Of a DNA stretch of 41,440 bases, positions 1 through 6,703 are shown one piece after another. The stretch is from Elusimicrobiota bacterium (GTDB lineage: Bacteria; Elusimicrobiota; Elusimicrobia; UBA1565; UBA9628), in the NCBI GenBank assembly GCA_016191335.1, contig JACPOW010000024.1, forward strand, positions 1 to 41,440, given 5' to 3'. Within the stretch, counting starts at the first letter, position 1; each line of letters begins with the position of its first letter. Under the pieces are notes generated by a model that had not been told where the DNA came from, ran no database searches, and worked only from the letters and a program-made list of their open reading frames with translations. A program made the position numbers and the translations under genes.

Positions 1-48
1 AACTCACACCTGAAGGCGCTGGGCGTAGTGCGCCTGGCCGCCTCATGA
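1..48 (+). CDS. Possible C-terminal tail of the intron-encoded reverse transcriptase/maturase (partial)
   Basis: An open frame enters the window at base 1 and ends with TGA at 46-48, about 15 bases before domain V. Intron-encoded proteins usually sit in domain IV and stop shortly before domain V, so the position fits. Only 15 residues are visible, ending in LGVVRLAAS, too few to identify a family. The assignment rests on position alone. Confidence 0.3.
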   Translation, partial: NSHLKALGVVRLAAS

Positions 49-140
49 AGGCCGCTATCCGAACCGCCGGATGCGTCACGCGCACGTCCGGTGGTGTGGG
101 AGGGGGCGGGTAGGACGATCCTACCTGCCTCCTACCCGAT
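1..140 (+). mobile_element. 3' end of a group II intron (domains V and VI)
   Basis: Two helices typical of a group II intron end lie here. Domain V: positions 63-71 pair with 87-95 (nine pairs including the G-U of a CGC-type catalytic triad). A two-base CG bulge follows at 85-86, then a four-pair upper stem (72-75 with 81-84) closing a five-base loop. Domain VI: 102-115 pairs with 119-132 (14 pairs, loop CGA). The stem continues as GGG 98-100 with CCC 135-137 around a bulged UA, which places a branch-point A at 134, seven bases from the end. The intron ends with CGAT at about 140. Domains I-IV and nearly all of the reverse transcriptase lie outside the window. The upper loop is not a GNRA tetraloop, which is slightly unusual. 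Confidence 0.75.
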
Positions 141-154
141 GGGGGGAGGAGGAG

Positions 155-195
155 ACAACGCAACAGCGGGGTCTGACCCCACGGTGTTGCGTTGT
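155..195. repeat. Nested hairpin at the end of the binding-protein gene
   Basis: ACAACGCAACA at 155-165 is the exact reverse complement of 185-195. Inside it, GGGGTC (168-173) and GACCCC (175-180) form a second perfect hairpin. The outer arm touches the stop codon of the leftward gene ending at 195, so the structure could end that transcript. There is no clear T-tract in that direction. It lies just after the intron 3' end, so it may be part of the original insertion site. Confidence 0.55.
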
Positions 196-1328
196 TAGTA
201 AGTGACTTCGAACTTCTTGCGGGCGAAGTCGGCCTTCGTCATGGTGACGATGCCGCGCAGGGTGTCGCCCTTCGCGTCGAAGGAGATGTCGCCGACCATC
301 GCGCGCAGGTGGGTCTTGCGCACGGCGGCGAGGACCGCCTTGCGGTCGGGGGAGCCCGCCTTGCGCAGGGCCTCGAGGGCGACGCGAGCGGCCTCGTAGC
401 CGTAGTGATCGTAGGTGCGGGGCTGGGCGCCCGCCCAGCGCTTCTGATAGCGCTCGACGAAATCGGCCGCGCTGGGCAGGGCCTCGACCGGCACGCCGCC
501 GACCGAGACGTAGGCGCCGTCCCCGGCGGGGCCCGCGATGTCGAAGAAGTCCTGGTTCTTGGTCGCGTCGCCCGAGAGGAACGCGCCGCGATAGCCGGCG
601 GCGCGGGCCTGCTTGATGAGAAGGCCGGCTTCCATGTAGATGCCGCCGTAGAAGACCGCGTCGGGACGGCCCGCGGCGATCGCCGAGACGACCGCGGAGA
701 AATCCTTGTCGCCGAGGGAGACGGCCTCGAAGGCCGCGACCGAGCCGCCCTTGCGCTCGGCGGCTCCTCGGAAGGTCTCGGCCAGGCCGAGGCCGTAGGG
801 CGAGCGGTCGTGGACGAGGAAGAAGCGCTTCAAGCCGAGACGTTTGACGGCGTAATCCGCGGCGAACTCTCCCTGCATCGCGTCCGACGGCGCGAGTCGG
901 AACACGACCCGCTCTCCGCCCCAGTCCGGCCGGTCCTGCTGGGCGGTCAGGGCCGTCGCGGTGGCCGACGGGGTGATCATCGCCAGCGACGCCTGCGAAT
1001 AGACGCGCGACGCCTCGATGGCGCAGCCCGAGGTGAGGTGGCCGATCACGGCGAACACGAGCGGGTCGTCGACGGCCCGCCGGGCGACCGAGGCGGCCTC
1101 GAACGGGTCGGAGCGGTCGTCGGAGACGACCACTTCGACGGAGGGCAGGCCTCCGAGCGCGGCCTCGTCCTCGACGGCCATGCGCACGCCGCGCTCCACG
1201 CCCTGGCCCGAGGCGGCCATGTCCCCGGAGGTCGGCACGGCGACGAGGAGGCGAGCGGGCCCGCCGCCCTCGGGCGAGCAGGCGCAGGCGAGGGCCATGA
1301 CGGCGGCGAGGCCGGTCCGGCGGAGCAT
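195..1328 (-). CDS. Branched-chain amino acid-type periplasmic binding lipoprotein (LivJ-like)
   Basis: This is a 377-residue protein of the Peripla_BP_6/LivJ type, the receptor family of ABC transporters for branched-chain amino acids, amides and urea. It begins MLRRTGL, has a hydrophobic segment and a lipobox-like ACAC, so it is probably an anchored lipoprotein. The mature part has the family's two-lobe pattern: an early VAVPTSGDMAASGQ segment, a VIGHLTSG segment, and MITPSAT where the ligand usually contacts the protein. An upstream in-frame ATG at 1355 is possible, but the start at 1328 puts the signal peptide at the terminus behind a G-rich stretch. No permease or ATPase gene is nearby, so it may serve a transporter encoded elsewhere or act as a sensor. 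The ligand cannot be told. Confidence 0.85.
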   Translation of the reverse strand: MLRRTGLAAVMALACACSPEGGGPARLLVAVPTSGDMAASGQGVERGVRMAVEDEAALGGLPSVEVVVSDDRSDPFEAASVARRAVDDPLVFAVIGHLTSGCAIEASRVYSQASLAMITPSATATALTAQQDRPDWGGERVVFRLAPSDAMQGEFAADYAVKRLGLKRFFLVHDRSPYGLGLAETFRGAAERKGGSVAAFEAVSLGDKDFSAVVSAIAAGRPDAVFYGGIYMEAGLLIKQARAAGYRGAFLSGDATKNQDFFDIAGPAGDGAYVSVGGVPVEALPSAADFVERYQKRWAGAQPRTYDHYGYEAARVALEALRKAGSPDRKAVLAAVRKTHLRAMVGDISFDAKGDTLRGIVTMTKADFARKKFEVTY

Positions 1329-1372
1329 GCCCCCAGTGTACGAAAAAGTTATCATCGAGAGAGGCCGAAACC

Positions 1373-1966
1373 ATGATCCAACTCGCCGAAGGCGCCTACT
1401 GCTGGTCCTCGTTCAACCCCGAGAAGAAGTTCAACTTCAACGGCCACATCCTCAAGACCGCGGGGGGGACGGTCATCGTCGACCCCGTGCCGTTCTCGGC
1501 CGACGACCTCGCCTACCTCGAGGCCGCGGGCCTCAAGCCCGACGCGCTCGTGATCACCAACCGCAATCACCTCCGCGCAAGCGCGGAGGTGATTAGACGA
1601 TGGACGATTCCCACCTTTATACACATCCTCGAAGTGGAGGGCGCCGGGATCAAGCCGGACCGAACTGTCCAGGACGGCGATATCGTCCACGGCCTCCTGT
1701 GCGTCCACCTCCCCGGGAAATCCCCGGGGGAGATCGCGCTGTACTGGCCCGAGCGGAGGCTTTTCCTCCTCGGCGACGCCCTGATCGCGCCCCAGGGAAG
1801 ATTGAAGACCGTCCCCGTCGAGAAGCAGGACGACCCCGCCGCGCTCAAGCGCTCCCTCGAGCTGCTGCGGACCTACGACTTCGACCACCTCCTCGTCGGC
1901 GACGGCGACCCTCTGCTGGGCGACGCCAAGACCGCCGTCGTCGCCTTCCTGAACAAGGGCGCATGA
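1373..1966 (+). CDS. Metallo-beta-lactamase-fold-like protein with degenerate metal site
   Basis: The protein has 197 residues. The layout recalls MBL-fold hydrolases: an early FNGHILKTAGGTVIVDP strand pair, a TNRNHLR segment where HxHxDH is expected, then LFLLGDALI and HLLVGDGDPLL in the later metal-ligand positions. Only one histidine of the first motif is kept (NRNH), so zinc binding and hydrolase activity are doubtful. The ATG follows a GAGAGG ribosome site. The stop overlaps the start of the Nudix gene by four bases, so the two are translationally coupled. It diverges from the binding-protein gene across a 44-bp gap. A perfect 14-bp hairpin lies inside the gene at the NHLRASAEVI codons. 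Function unknown; the fold assignment is moderate. Confidence 0.7.
   Translation: MIQLAEGAYCWSSFNPEKKFNFNGHILKTAGGTVIVDPVPFSADDLAYLEAAGLKPDALVITNRNHLRASAEVIRRWTIPTFIHILEVEGAGIKPDRTVQDGDIVHGLLCVHLPGKSPGEIALYWPERRLFLLGDALIAPQGRLKTVPVEKQDDPAALKRSLELLRTYDFDHLLVGDGDPLLGDAKTAVVAFLNKGA
1565..1594. repeat. Perfect 14-bp hairpin inside a coding region
   Basis: Positions 1565-1578 (AATCACCTCCGCGC) are the exact reverse complement of 1581-1594, separated by only AA. The structure is read as ordinary codons of the MBL-like gene and lies right over the degenerate metal motif. The protein appears to align through it without an insertion. Confidence 0.85.
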
Positions 1967-2379
1967 GGCGGTTCTCCTGCCGCATCTACGGGGTGCTGCG
2001 GGAGGGGGACAAGGTCCTCCTCGCCCGCTCGCGCTTCGGGGCGAGCACCTTCATCAACTTCCCCGGCGGCGACATCGAGATCGAGGAGGCCCCGGGCGAC
2101 GCCCTGCGCCGCGAGTTCCGCGAGGAGACCGGCCTCGAGATACGCCCCGTGCGCACCCTGTACGCCAACCAGGAGGCGCACCTGTCCACGGCCGCCCCGA
2201 TCCAGATCGTGTCGGTGTACTGGCTCGTCGAGCGCGTGTCCGGCGACCTGCGCCTGGCCGGCAACGGGGACGACGTGCTCGAGCTGTTCTGGCGCGACGT
2301 CAAGGACCTGCCTCTCGAGGGGATGTTCCCCGCCGAGCTGGAGTTCTGCCGTCAGCTCCCCGGTCTGCTGGATCAGTGA
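1963..2379 (+). CDS. Nudix hydrolase
   Basis: The protein has 138 residues. The complete Nudix box GX5EX7REUXEEXGU is visible starting at the second glycine of FPGGDIEIEEAPGD and ending in REFREETGL, so the Mg-binding glutamates are present. Nudix enzymes cleave nucleoside diphosphates linked to another group, and the substrate cannot be deduced here. The domain fills the whole chain, with a C-terminal LFWRDVKDLPLEGMFP segment common in this family. The start ATG at 1963 overlaps the previous stop (ATGA), which is why it is preferred to upstream codons in the same frame. Its stop codon is built into a 20-bp palindrome. Confidence 0.9.
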   Translation: MRRFSCRIYGVLREGDKVLLARSRFGASTFINFPGGDIEIEEAPGDALRREFREETGLEIRPVRTLYANQEAHLSTAAPIQIVSVYWLVERVSGDLRLAGNGDDVLELFWRDVKDLPLEGMFPAELEFCRQLPGLLDQ

Positions 2380-2397
2380 CTCGCACCGGTGCGAGTC
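2378..2397. repeat. 20-bp perfect palindrome overlapping the Nudix stop codon
   Basis: GACTCGCACCGGTGCGAGTC is self-complementary with no loop. It starts within the TGA stop of the Nudix gene and is followed three bases later by a second, unrelated palindrome. The pair may act as a transcript end or a protein-binding site, but no T-tract follows. Confidence 0.8.
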
Positions 2398-2400
2398 CCG

Positions 2401-2418
2401 ACTGTTTCCGGAAACAGT
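2401..2418. repeat. 18-bp palindromic repeat, copy 1
   Basis: ACTGTTTCCGGAAACAGT is a perfect palindrome. An identical copy lies at 32484-32501 inside a synthase gene, and a one-mismatch copy lies at 10135-10152. This copy is intergenic, between the Nudix gene and the secreted unknown. Confidence 0.9.
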
Positions 2419-2461
2419 TCCCGCCCTTGAATTAGGCCCCTTTCGGGGGTATCCTTCGGGC

Positions 2462-3148
2462 GTGAAGGCCTTGTCTCTCGTCCTCGCCGTCCTTTGCTCC
2501 GTCCGCGCCTCCGCCGGCCCCGCCGGCCCGGTCGACGCGCACGCCGCTCCGGCCACGGGCTACTCGGGCGCCTACCTGGGCATGGTCTCGCGCTCGCTGG
2601 CCGCCGACCCGTTCTTCGGCTCCCGCCTGCTCGACTCCTTCGACCTCCATCTGCGCTCCGTCGCGGCGATGACCGCCCCGAAGGCGGTGCGGGACTATCT
2701 CGAGATCGCGGTGGTCGGCGCCGGGGTCAGCTCTCCCGCGGCGCTGCGGGCCTCCCTCGGCACGGAGCCGATGGAGCCGCAGCGCGCGTCGGCGCTCCTG
2801 CTGGCCCACGCGCTCGCCCGGCCCGAGCAGTTCCGCGAGGTGCTCGACGGCCTCGAGGCTCAGAAGGCGGGGCTCGGCAAGAACACCGCCAAGCTCCTGC
2901 GCGAGGCGAACGGGCGCGGGGACCGCGGCCTCCTCGCGATCCTGCGCGCGCGCGGCGAGGTCAAGCCGCGGGGCAAGGAGCTGACGTACGACCGCTTCGG
3001 CCAGCTCGACCGGATGTTCGACGGGGGGGGCTCCGGCGGCGGCGACACGGTCTCGATCTCCGGCCCGGTGTCCGTTCCCGAGGGCTACGACGGCTACGGT
3101 CCCGACGGCCGCCCCCGGCGCACCGGCCTGATGCCCGCGCGCGAGTAG
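2462..3148 (+). CDS. Secreted protein of unknown function
   Basis: The protein has 228 residues and starts with GTG at 2462. The N-terminus MKALSLVLAVLCSVRASA is a clear signal peptide with an AxA-type cleavage site near residue 18, so the product is exported. The mature part is rich in Ala, Arg, Leu and Gly, apparently mostly helical from residue 50 to 160. It ends in a disordered Gly/Pro tail (GGGSGGG near residue 190). I recognise no domain. An overlapping +1 frame is also open, but the signal peptide and G/C-ending codons support this one. It is flanked by palindromes upstream and by the tRNA promoter downstream, so it is probably transcribed alone. Confidence 0.65.
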   Translation: MKALSLVLAVLCSVRASAGPAGPVDAHAAPATGYSGAYLGMVSRSLAADPFFGSRLLDSFDLHLRSVAAMTAPKAVRDYLEIAVVGAGVSSPAALRASLGTEPMEPQRASALLLAHALARPEQFREVLDGLEAQKAGLGKNTAKLLREANGRGDRGLLAILRARGEVKPRGKELTYDRFGQLDRMFDGGGSGGGDTVSISGPVSVPEGYDGYGPDGRPRRTGLMPARE

Positions 3149-3177
3149 TTGAGAGAAGCGCTCCAATCTGGTAGAAT
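3149..3177 (+). promoter_or_regulatory. Sigma-70-type promoter of tRNA-Ala
   Basis: TTGAGA (3149-3154) and TAGAAT (3172-3177) are separated by exactly 17 bases. The tRNA starts nine bases after the -10 box, leaving room for a very short 5' leader. The -35 box begins directly after the stop codon of the upstream gene. Confidence 0.8.
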
Positions 3178-3186
3178 GTTCTTCAC

Positions 3187-3262
3187 GGGCCTTTAGCTCA
3201 GCTGGGAGAGCGCCTGCATGGCATGCAGGAGGTCAGCGGTTCGATCCCGCTAAGGTCCACCA
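3187..3262 (+). tRNA. tRNA-Ala (anticodon GGC)
   Basis: The cloverleaf is complete. The acceptor stem GGGCCTT (3187-3193) pairs with AAGGTCC (3252-3258), including one G-U pair. The D-arm is AGCTCAGCTGGGAGAGC. The anticodon stem CCTGC/GCAGG holds the loop ATGGCAT, so the anticodon is GGC, and the T-arm contains GGTTCGATCC. The discriminator is A and the CCA end is encoded (3260-3262). GGC reads GCC and GCU alanine codons, and GCC is very frequent in this window. Confidence 0.97.
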
Positions 3263-3334
3263 CTCGCCCCCTCGGATTTTACGGGCCTGCCGTGAGAACG
3301 GCGTAACGACGGGGGCGAGTGGTTTCCTTTTTAT
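3260..3334 (+). terminator. Terminator of tRNA-Ala, sharing the CCA end
   Basis: CCACTCGCCCCC (3260-3271) is the exact reverse complement of 3311-3322. The second arm is followed by TTTCCTTTTTAT. The roughly 40-base interior contains its own hairpin (GCCGT 3289-3293 with ACGGC 3298-3302, loop GAGA). The first arm begins with the CCA of the tRNA. Confidence 0.75.
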
Positions 3335-3354
3335 AGCCCCCATCACCCCCCGAG

Positions 3355-3382
3355 CCCCCTCTTCCCTCAAGGGAAGAGGGGG
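3355..3382. repeat. Perfect 13-bp hairpin between tRNA and unknown gene
   Basis: CCCCCTCTTCCCT (3355-3367) pairs completely with 3370-3382 around a two-base CA loop. It lies in the 143-bp gap between the tRNA terminator and the next gene. No T-tract follows, so it looks more like a palindromic repeat than a terminator. Confidence 0.75.
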
Positions 3383-3477
3383 ACGCTCATGTAGGGCGAG
3401 TTCACCTCTCGTTCACCTTTTGTTGGGTCGACCGCGCGCGGCGATACGGCTATATCCTTGATGAGAGGTGGAACATC

Positions 3478-3921
3478 ATGGATGAGCTTCGGATCGTGCA
3501 GCTGACGAAGGAGATGGTCGCGGAAGAGCTGAGGCTCCTCGGAGACCCGTGCGCGGCCGCCGCGTGCGTGGTCCGCAAGACCCTCATGGCCGCTTTGCAG
3601 GGCGCCGCCCCCGGCGACACGCCGCCGGCGCGCGTGATCGAGGACGCGGTGAAGGGCGCGATGACGGCCCTGCTCCTCGCGGACCACAGCATGACCCGGG
3701 GCGCCATCCTGATCCTCGAGGCGGTGATGGACACCGCCTCCAAGCGCGACCTCGACCCGACCGACAGCATGCGCGCCGCCCTCAAGGGCCTGGCCGACCT
3801 GCGCCGCTTCGTGGACCCGTCCCGCATCGACGACATCCGCCTCGAGATCGAGGCGCACTACATGGGCGCCGGCGAGGTGTTCATGGAATACCTGCGGGGA
3901 GTCCCGGTCCACAAGCGTTAG
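3478..3921 (+). CDS. Conserved-looking small helical protein of unknown function
   Basis: The protein has 147 residues, with no signal peptide and no membrane segment. It looks mostly helical, with segments such as IVQLTKEMVAEELRLL near the start, DAVKGAMTALLLADHSMTRGAILILEAVMDTA in two adjoining helices, and a C-terminal IRLEIEAHYMGAGEVFMEYL. The start is well supported by GAGAGGTGG just upstream of ATG 3478. It stands alone behind a long non-coding stretch, with TATATC at 3451-3456 as a possible -10 box. I do not recognise the family and give no function. Confidence 0.7.
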   Translation: MDELRIVQLTKEMVAEELRLLGDPCAAAACVVRKTLMAALQGAAPGDTPPARVIEDAVKGAMTALLLADHSMTRGAILILEAVMDTASKRDLDPTDSMRAALKGLADLRRFVDPSRIDDIRLEIEAHYMGAGEVFMEYLRGVPVHKR

Positions 3922-3969
3922 CGACGGGGACCCGTTGCGGGCTCGGCGGGGGGTCTGCTACGATGGGGC

Positions 3970-4560
3970 GTGCTAACGGCGCTCCTCGTGATGACCGCTC
4001 TGCCGCTCGCCGACCCGCTGATCGACCTTCAGGCCCTGATCCCGGACGCGGTTCTGGACATCCGCTACGCGACCAAGGACAACCTGACGGGGCGCCCGTT
4101 GTACCCGTTCGCCGCCGCCTTCCTGCGGCGCTCCGCGGCGGAGAAGCTCGCCCGGGCCGCGTCGGCGCTGAGGGCGAAGGGCCTGCGGCTCGTCATCTAC
4201 GACGCCTACCGCCCGCTGACGGCCCAGAAGGCGCTGTGGGAGGCCAAGCCCGACGCCCGCTTCGTCGCGGACCCCAAGAAGGGCTCCTCGCATAACCGCG
4301 GCGGCGCGGTGGACGCGGCGCTCGCCGACTCCTCGGGCCGGCCCCTGCCGATGCCCTCGGCCTTCGACGACTTCGGGCCGCTCGCGCGCCACGGCGCGCC
4401 CGGGGTCCCTCTGGAGGCGCGGCGCAACGCCGAGACCCTGAAGGCCGCCCTCGAGTCCGCCGGGTTCGTCTCGCTGGCCGACGAGTGGTGGCATTACCGC
4501 GACCGCGAGGCGCTCTCGTGGCCGATCCTCGACGTGCCGTTTGAACAGGTGACCCGATGA
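3970..4560 (+). CDS. D-alanyl-D-alanine dipeptidase (VanX/DdpX family)
   Basis: This zinc dipeptidase-type protein (196 residues, usual size about 190-200) hydrolyses D-Ala-D-Ala. The family motifs are present: YDAYRP with the Arg contacting the transition state (R81), SSHNRGGAVD giving zinc ligands H108 and D115, and DEWWHY giving catalytic E172 and zinc ligand H175. The N-terminus MLTALLVMTALPLAD looks like a signal peptide, so it probably acts in the periplasm on peptidoglycan-derived dipeptide. That is closer to the salvage enzyme DdpX than to vancomycin resistance; no vanH, vanA, vanR or vanS is nearby. GTG 3970 is chosen because it includes the signal peptide; ATG 3991 is the alternative. 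It is coupled to the AsmA-like gene by a four-base overlap. Confidence 0.92.
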   Translation: MLTALLVMTALPLADPLIDLQALIPDAVLDIRYATKDNLTGRPLYPFAAAFLRRSAAEKLARAASALRAKGLRLVIYDAYRPLTAQKALWEAKPDARFVADPKKGSSHNRGGAVDAALADSSGRPLPMPSAFDDFGPLARHGAPGVPLEARRNAETLKAALESAGFVSLADEWWHYRDREALSWPILDVPFEQVTR

Positions 4561-5270
4561 AAGCCCTCAAAGCCTTGCTCATGTTCGCCGTCGTGCTCGG
4601 CATGATCGTCGCCGGCGCGCTCTCGCTCTGGCTCGGACGCGGGGTCAAGCTCGCCCTCGAGCGCTTCGGCCCCGGGATCATCGGCGCTCCCGTCTCGGTC
4701 GGCGCGGTGGTCCTGACCCCGTGGTCGGGGCGCGGCGCGATCACGAATCTCGTCATCGGCAACCCTCCCGGCTTCAAGGGGGCGCACGCCCTGAAGGTCG
4801 GGTCGGTCGAGGTCAAGATCAAGCTGTCCTCTTTGGCCACCGACACCGTCGTCGTGGAGAGCGTCGTGGTCAAGGATCCCGAGATCCTCTACGAGATGGG
4901 CGGCGGGGGGAGCAACCTGTCCCGCCTGCAGCGCAACGCGGAGGCGGCCATGCCCGCGTCCGGCGCCGCCCCGGCCAAGTCCGGCCCGACCAAGTCCCTG
5001 TTCATCAAGGACCTCCTCGTGAGCGGCGGCCAGGTCGGCCTCGCGGCGTCCGCGCTGGGAGGGCAAGGGGCGACGATCGCCCTGCCCGCCGTGCAGATGA
5101 GGAACCTCGGCGGCAAGGGCCGCTCGCCGGCGCAGGCCGTCTCCGAGGTCCTCGCCGCGATCTCCGGCTCCGCCGGCAAGGCCGTCTCCGGCCTCGGCGC
5201 GAAGGCGCTGGGCGACGCCGCCTCCTCCGTGATGGGGAAGCTGGGCGGCCTGCTCAAGGGGAAGCGATGA
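4557..5270 (+). CDS. AsmA-like membrane-anchored protein, short form
   Basis: The protein has 237 residues. One N-terminal membrane helix (about residues 5-26) precedes a beta-rich segment: ISVGAVVLTPWSGRGAITNLVIGN-type repeats and VKIKLSSLATDTVVVESVVVKDPEI. This resembles the repeating strands of AsmA/DUF748 proteins that bridge the cell envelope, but it is much shorter. A linker rich in Ala, Gly and Ser follows, then a strand pair (FIKDLLVSGGQVGLA), and the chain ends in a Gly/Ala/Lys-rich tail. Start and stop each overlap a neighbour by four bases, placing it in a run with vanX-like and aldehyde dehydrogenase genes. The family call is by pattern only; the function is not known. Confidence 0.6.
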   Translation: MKALKALLMFAVVLGMIVAGALSLWLGRGVKLALERFGPGIIGAPVSVGAVVLTPWSGRGAITNLVIGNPPGFKGAHALKVGSVEVKIKLSSLATDTVVVESVVVKDPEILYEMGGGGSNLSRLQRNAEAAMPASGAAPAKSGPTKSLFIKDLLVSGGQVGLAASALGGQGATIALPAVQMRNLGGKGRSPAQAVSEVLAAISGSAGKAVSGLGAKALGDAASSVMGKLGGLLKGKR

Positions 5271-6703
5271 CTCCCCGCACGCCGTCCGCCGCCGAAGCCA
5301 CCGCCGCCGAGTTCGCCGCCAAGGCCGCCGCCGCGCGCCGCGCCGCCGAGACCTGGCGCCGGACGACGGTGGCCCAGCGGGTCAAGACCCTGCGCGCGGT
5401 GTGGAAGTCCCTTGCCGCGCGCCGCGCCGAGGTCCGCGCCGTCGTCCACGAGGAGACGGGCAAGCCCCTCGTCGAGATCGACCTGATGGAGCTCGGCGCC
5501 GCCGGGCTGCTCGTCGATTGGATGACCGCCGCCGCGCCCCGCGTCCTGGGCGACAAGGCCGCGGGCAAGCCCTGGTCCCTCTTCAACAAGCGCGCCTACG
5601 AGAGACGGGTGCCGCGCGGCGTCGTCGGCCTGATCACGCCGTGGAACATGCCGTTCCTGATCCCCTTCGGGGACGCCTTCGCCGCGATGCTCGCGGGCAA
5701 CGCCGTCCTCCTCAAGCCGTCCGAGTGGACGACGAAGACGGCGCTGTGGCTCGAGGGCGCGGTCGCCGGGACCTCCTTGCTGCCCGCGGGGCTCCTGTCC
5801 GTCGTCACGGGCGGCGGCGCCGCCGGCGAAGCCGTCATCGACGCGACCGACATGGTGGTGTTCACCGGCTCGACGAAGACCGGCCGCGCGGTCGCCGTGC
5901 GCGCCGCGGGCCAGCTCAAGCCGGCGGTCCTCGAGCTCGGCGGCAAGCACCCGATGATCGTGCTCGCCGACGCGGCGCTCGACCGCGCGGCGGCCGCCGC
6001 CGTCTGGGCCGCCTGCGCCAACGCGGGCCAGGTCTGCGTCGGCGTCGAGCGGGTCTTCGTCGAGGCCGAGGCCTACGACCGCTTCGTCGAGAAGGTCCGC
6101 CCGCGCATGGCCGCCCTGCGCCAGAAGCTCGACGGCCGCGACTGCGACCTCGGCCGCCTCGTCTTCCCGCCCCTGCTCGACCGCATCCAGGAGCAGCTCG
6201 AGGACGCGCGCAAGAAGGGCGCGCGCGTCATCGGCGGCGAGGTCCTCGACCGCGACAACCTCCTGATGTCGCCCGCCCTCGTCCTCGACGCGCGCATGGA
6301 CATGCGCGTGATGACCGAGGAATGCTTCGGCCCCGTGCTCCCGGTGATGAAGATATCAAGGGCGGAAGAAGCCGTTGCCTTGGCCAACGCGGGCTCCGAA
6401 GGCCTCGCCGCGAGCGTCTGGACCACCGACCTCGCCAAAGGCGAGCGGTTGGCCGCGGCATTGGAGGTCGGACTCGTCGGGGTGAACGAGCCTTCGTCGC
6501 ATTACGCCTTCGGCGCGCTCCCGTTCGGGGGCATGAAGCAGAGCGGGATGGGGCGGCGTCATGGGGAGGAAGGTTTGCTGGCATTCACACAGGCCCAATC
6601 GGTCGTCGTGCACGAATGGCCCGACGCGACGCCCGATATGTGGTGGTTCCCCTACGATGAACGGAAAGCGGGGTTTCTGCGCAAGCTGATGGGACTTCCG
6701 TGA
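5267..6703 (+). CDS. NAD(P)-dependent aldehyde dehydrogenase
   Basis: The protein has 478 residues, normal for the ALDH superfamily, which oxidises aldehydes to acids through a thioester. Visible catalytic parts are TPWNMPF with the oxyanion-hole Asn (N127), the cofactor Lys in LLKPSEW (K150), FTGSTKTG, the general base in LELGGKHP (E223), the nucleophile in NAGQVCVG (C257), and EECFGPVLPV. The sequence resembles the succinate-semialdehyde/benzaldehyde branch, but I cannot name the substrate. ATG 5267 overlaps the upstream stop. The last ~120 codons, from about 6350, use noticeably more A/T-ending codons than the rest. This patch continues into the next gene. Confidence 0.93.
   Translation: MTPRTPSAAEATAAEFAAKAAAARRAAETWRRTTVAQRVKTLRAVWKSLAARRAEVRAVVHEETGKPLVEIDLMELGAAGLLVDWMTAAAPRVLGDKAAGKPWSLFNKRAYERRVPRGVVGLITPWNMPFLIPFGDAFAAMLAGNAVLLKPSEWTTKTALWLEGAVAGTSLLPAGLLSVVTGGGAAGEAVIDATDMVVFTGSTKTGRAVAVRAAGQLKPAVLELGGKHPMIVLADAALDRAAAAAVWAACANAGQVCVGVERVFVEAEAYDRFVEKVRPRMAALRQKLDGRDCDLGRLVFPPLLDRIQEQLEDARKKGARVIGGEVLDRDNLLMSPALVLDARMDMRVMTEECFGPVLPVMKISRAEEAVALANAGSEGLAASVWTTDLAKGERLAAALEVGLVGVNEPSSHYAFGALPFGGMKQSGMGRRHGEEGLLAFTQAQSVVVHEWPDATPDMWWFPYDERKAGFLRKLMGLP

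Noticed and set aside
2494..3174. Alternative rightward frame overlapping the secreted unknown protein
   Set aside because: It is Arg/Pro/Gly-rich with no signal peptide, runs past the real stop into the tRNA promoter, and fits a frame-shifted shadow.
3970..4560. Vancomycin-resistance interpretation of the VanX-like gene
   Set aside because: No vanH, vanA, vanR or vanS is present, and the protein has a signal peptide; a periplasmic dipeptidase of the DdpX kind is more likely.
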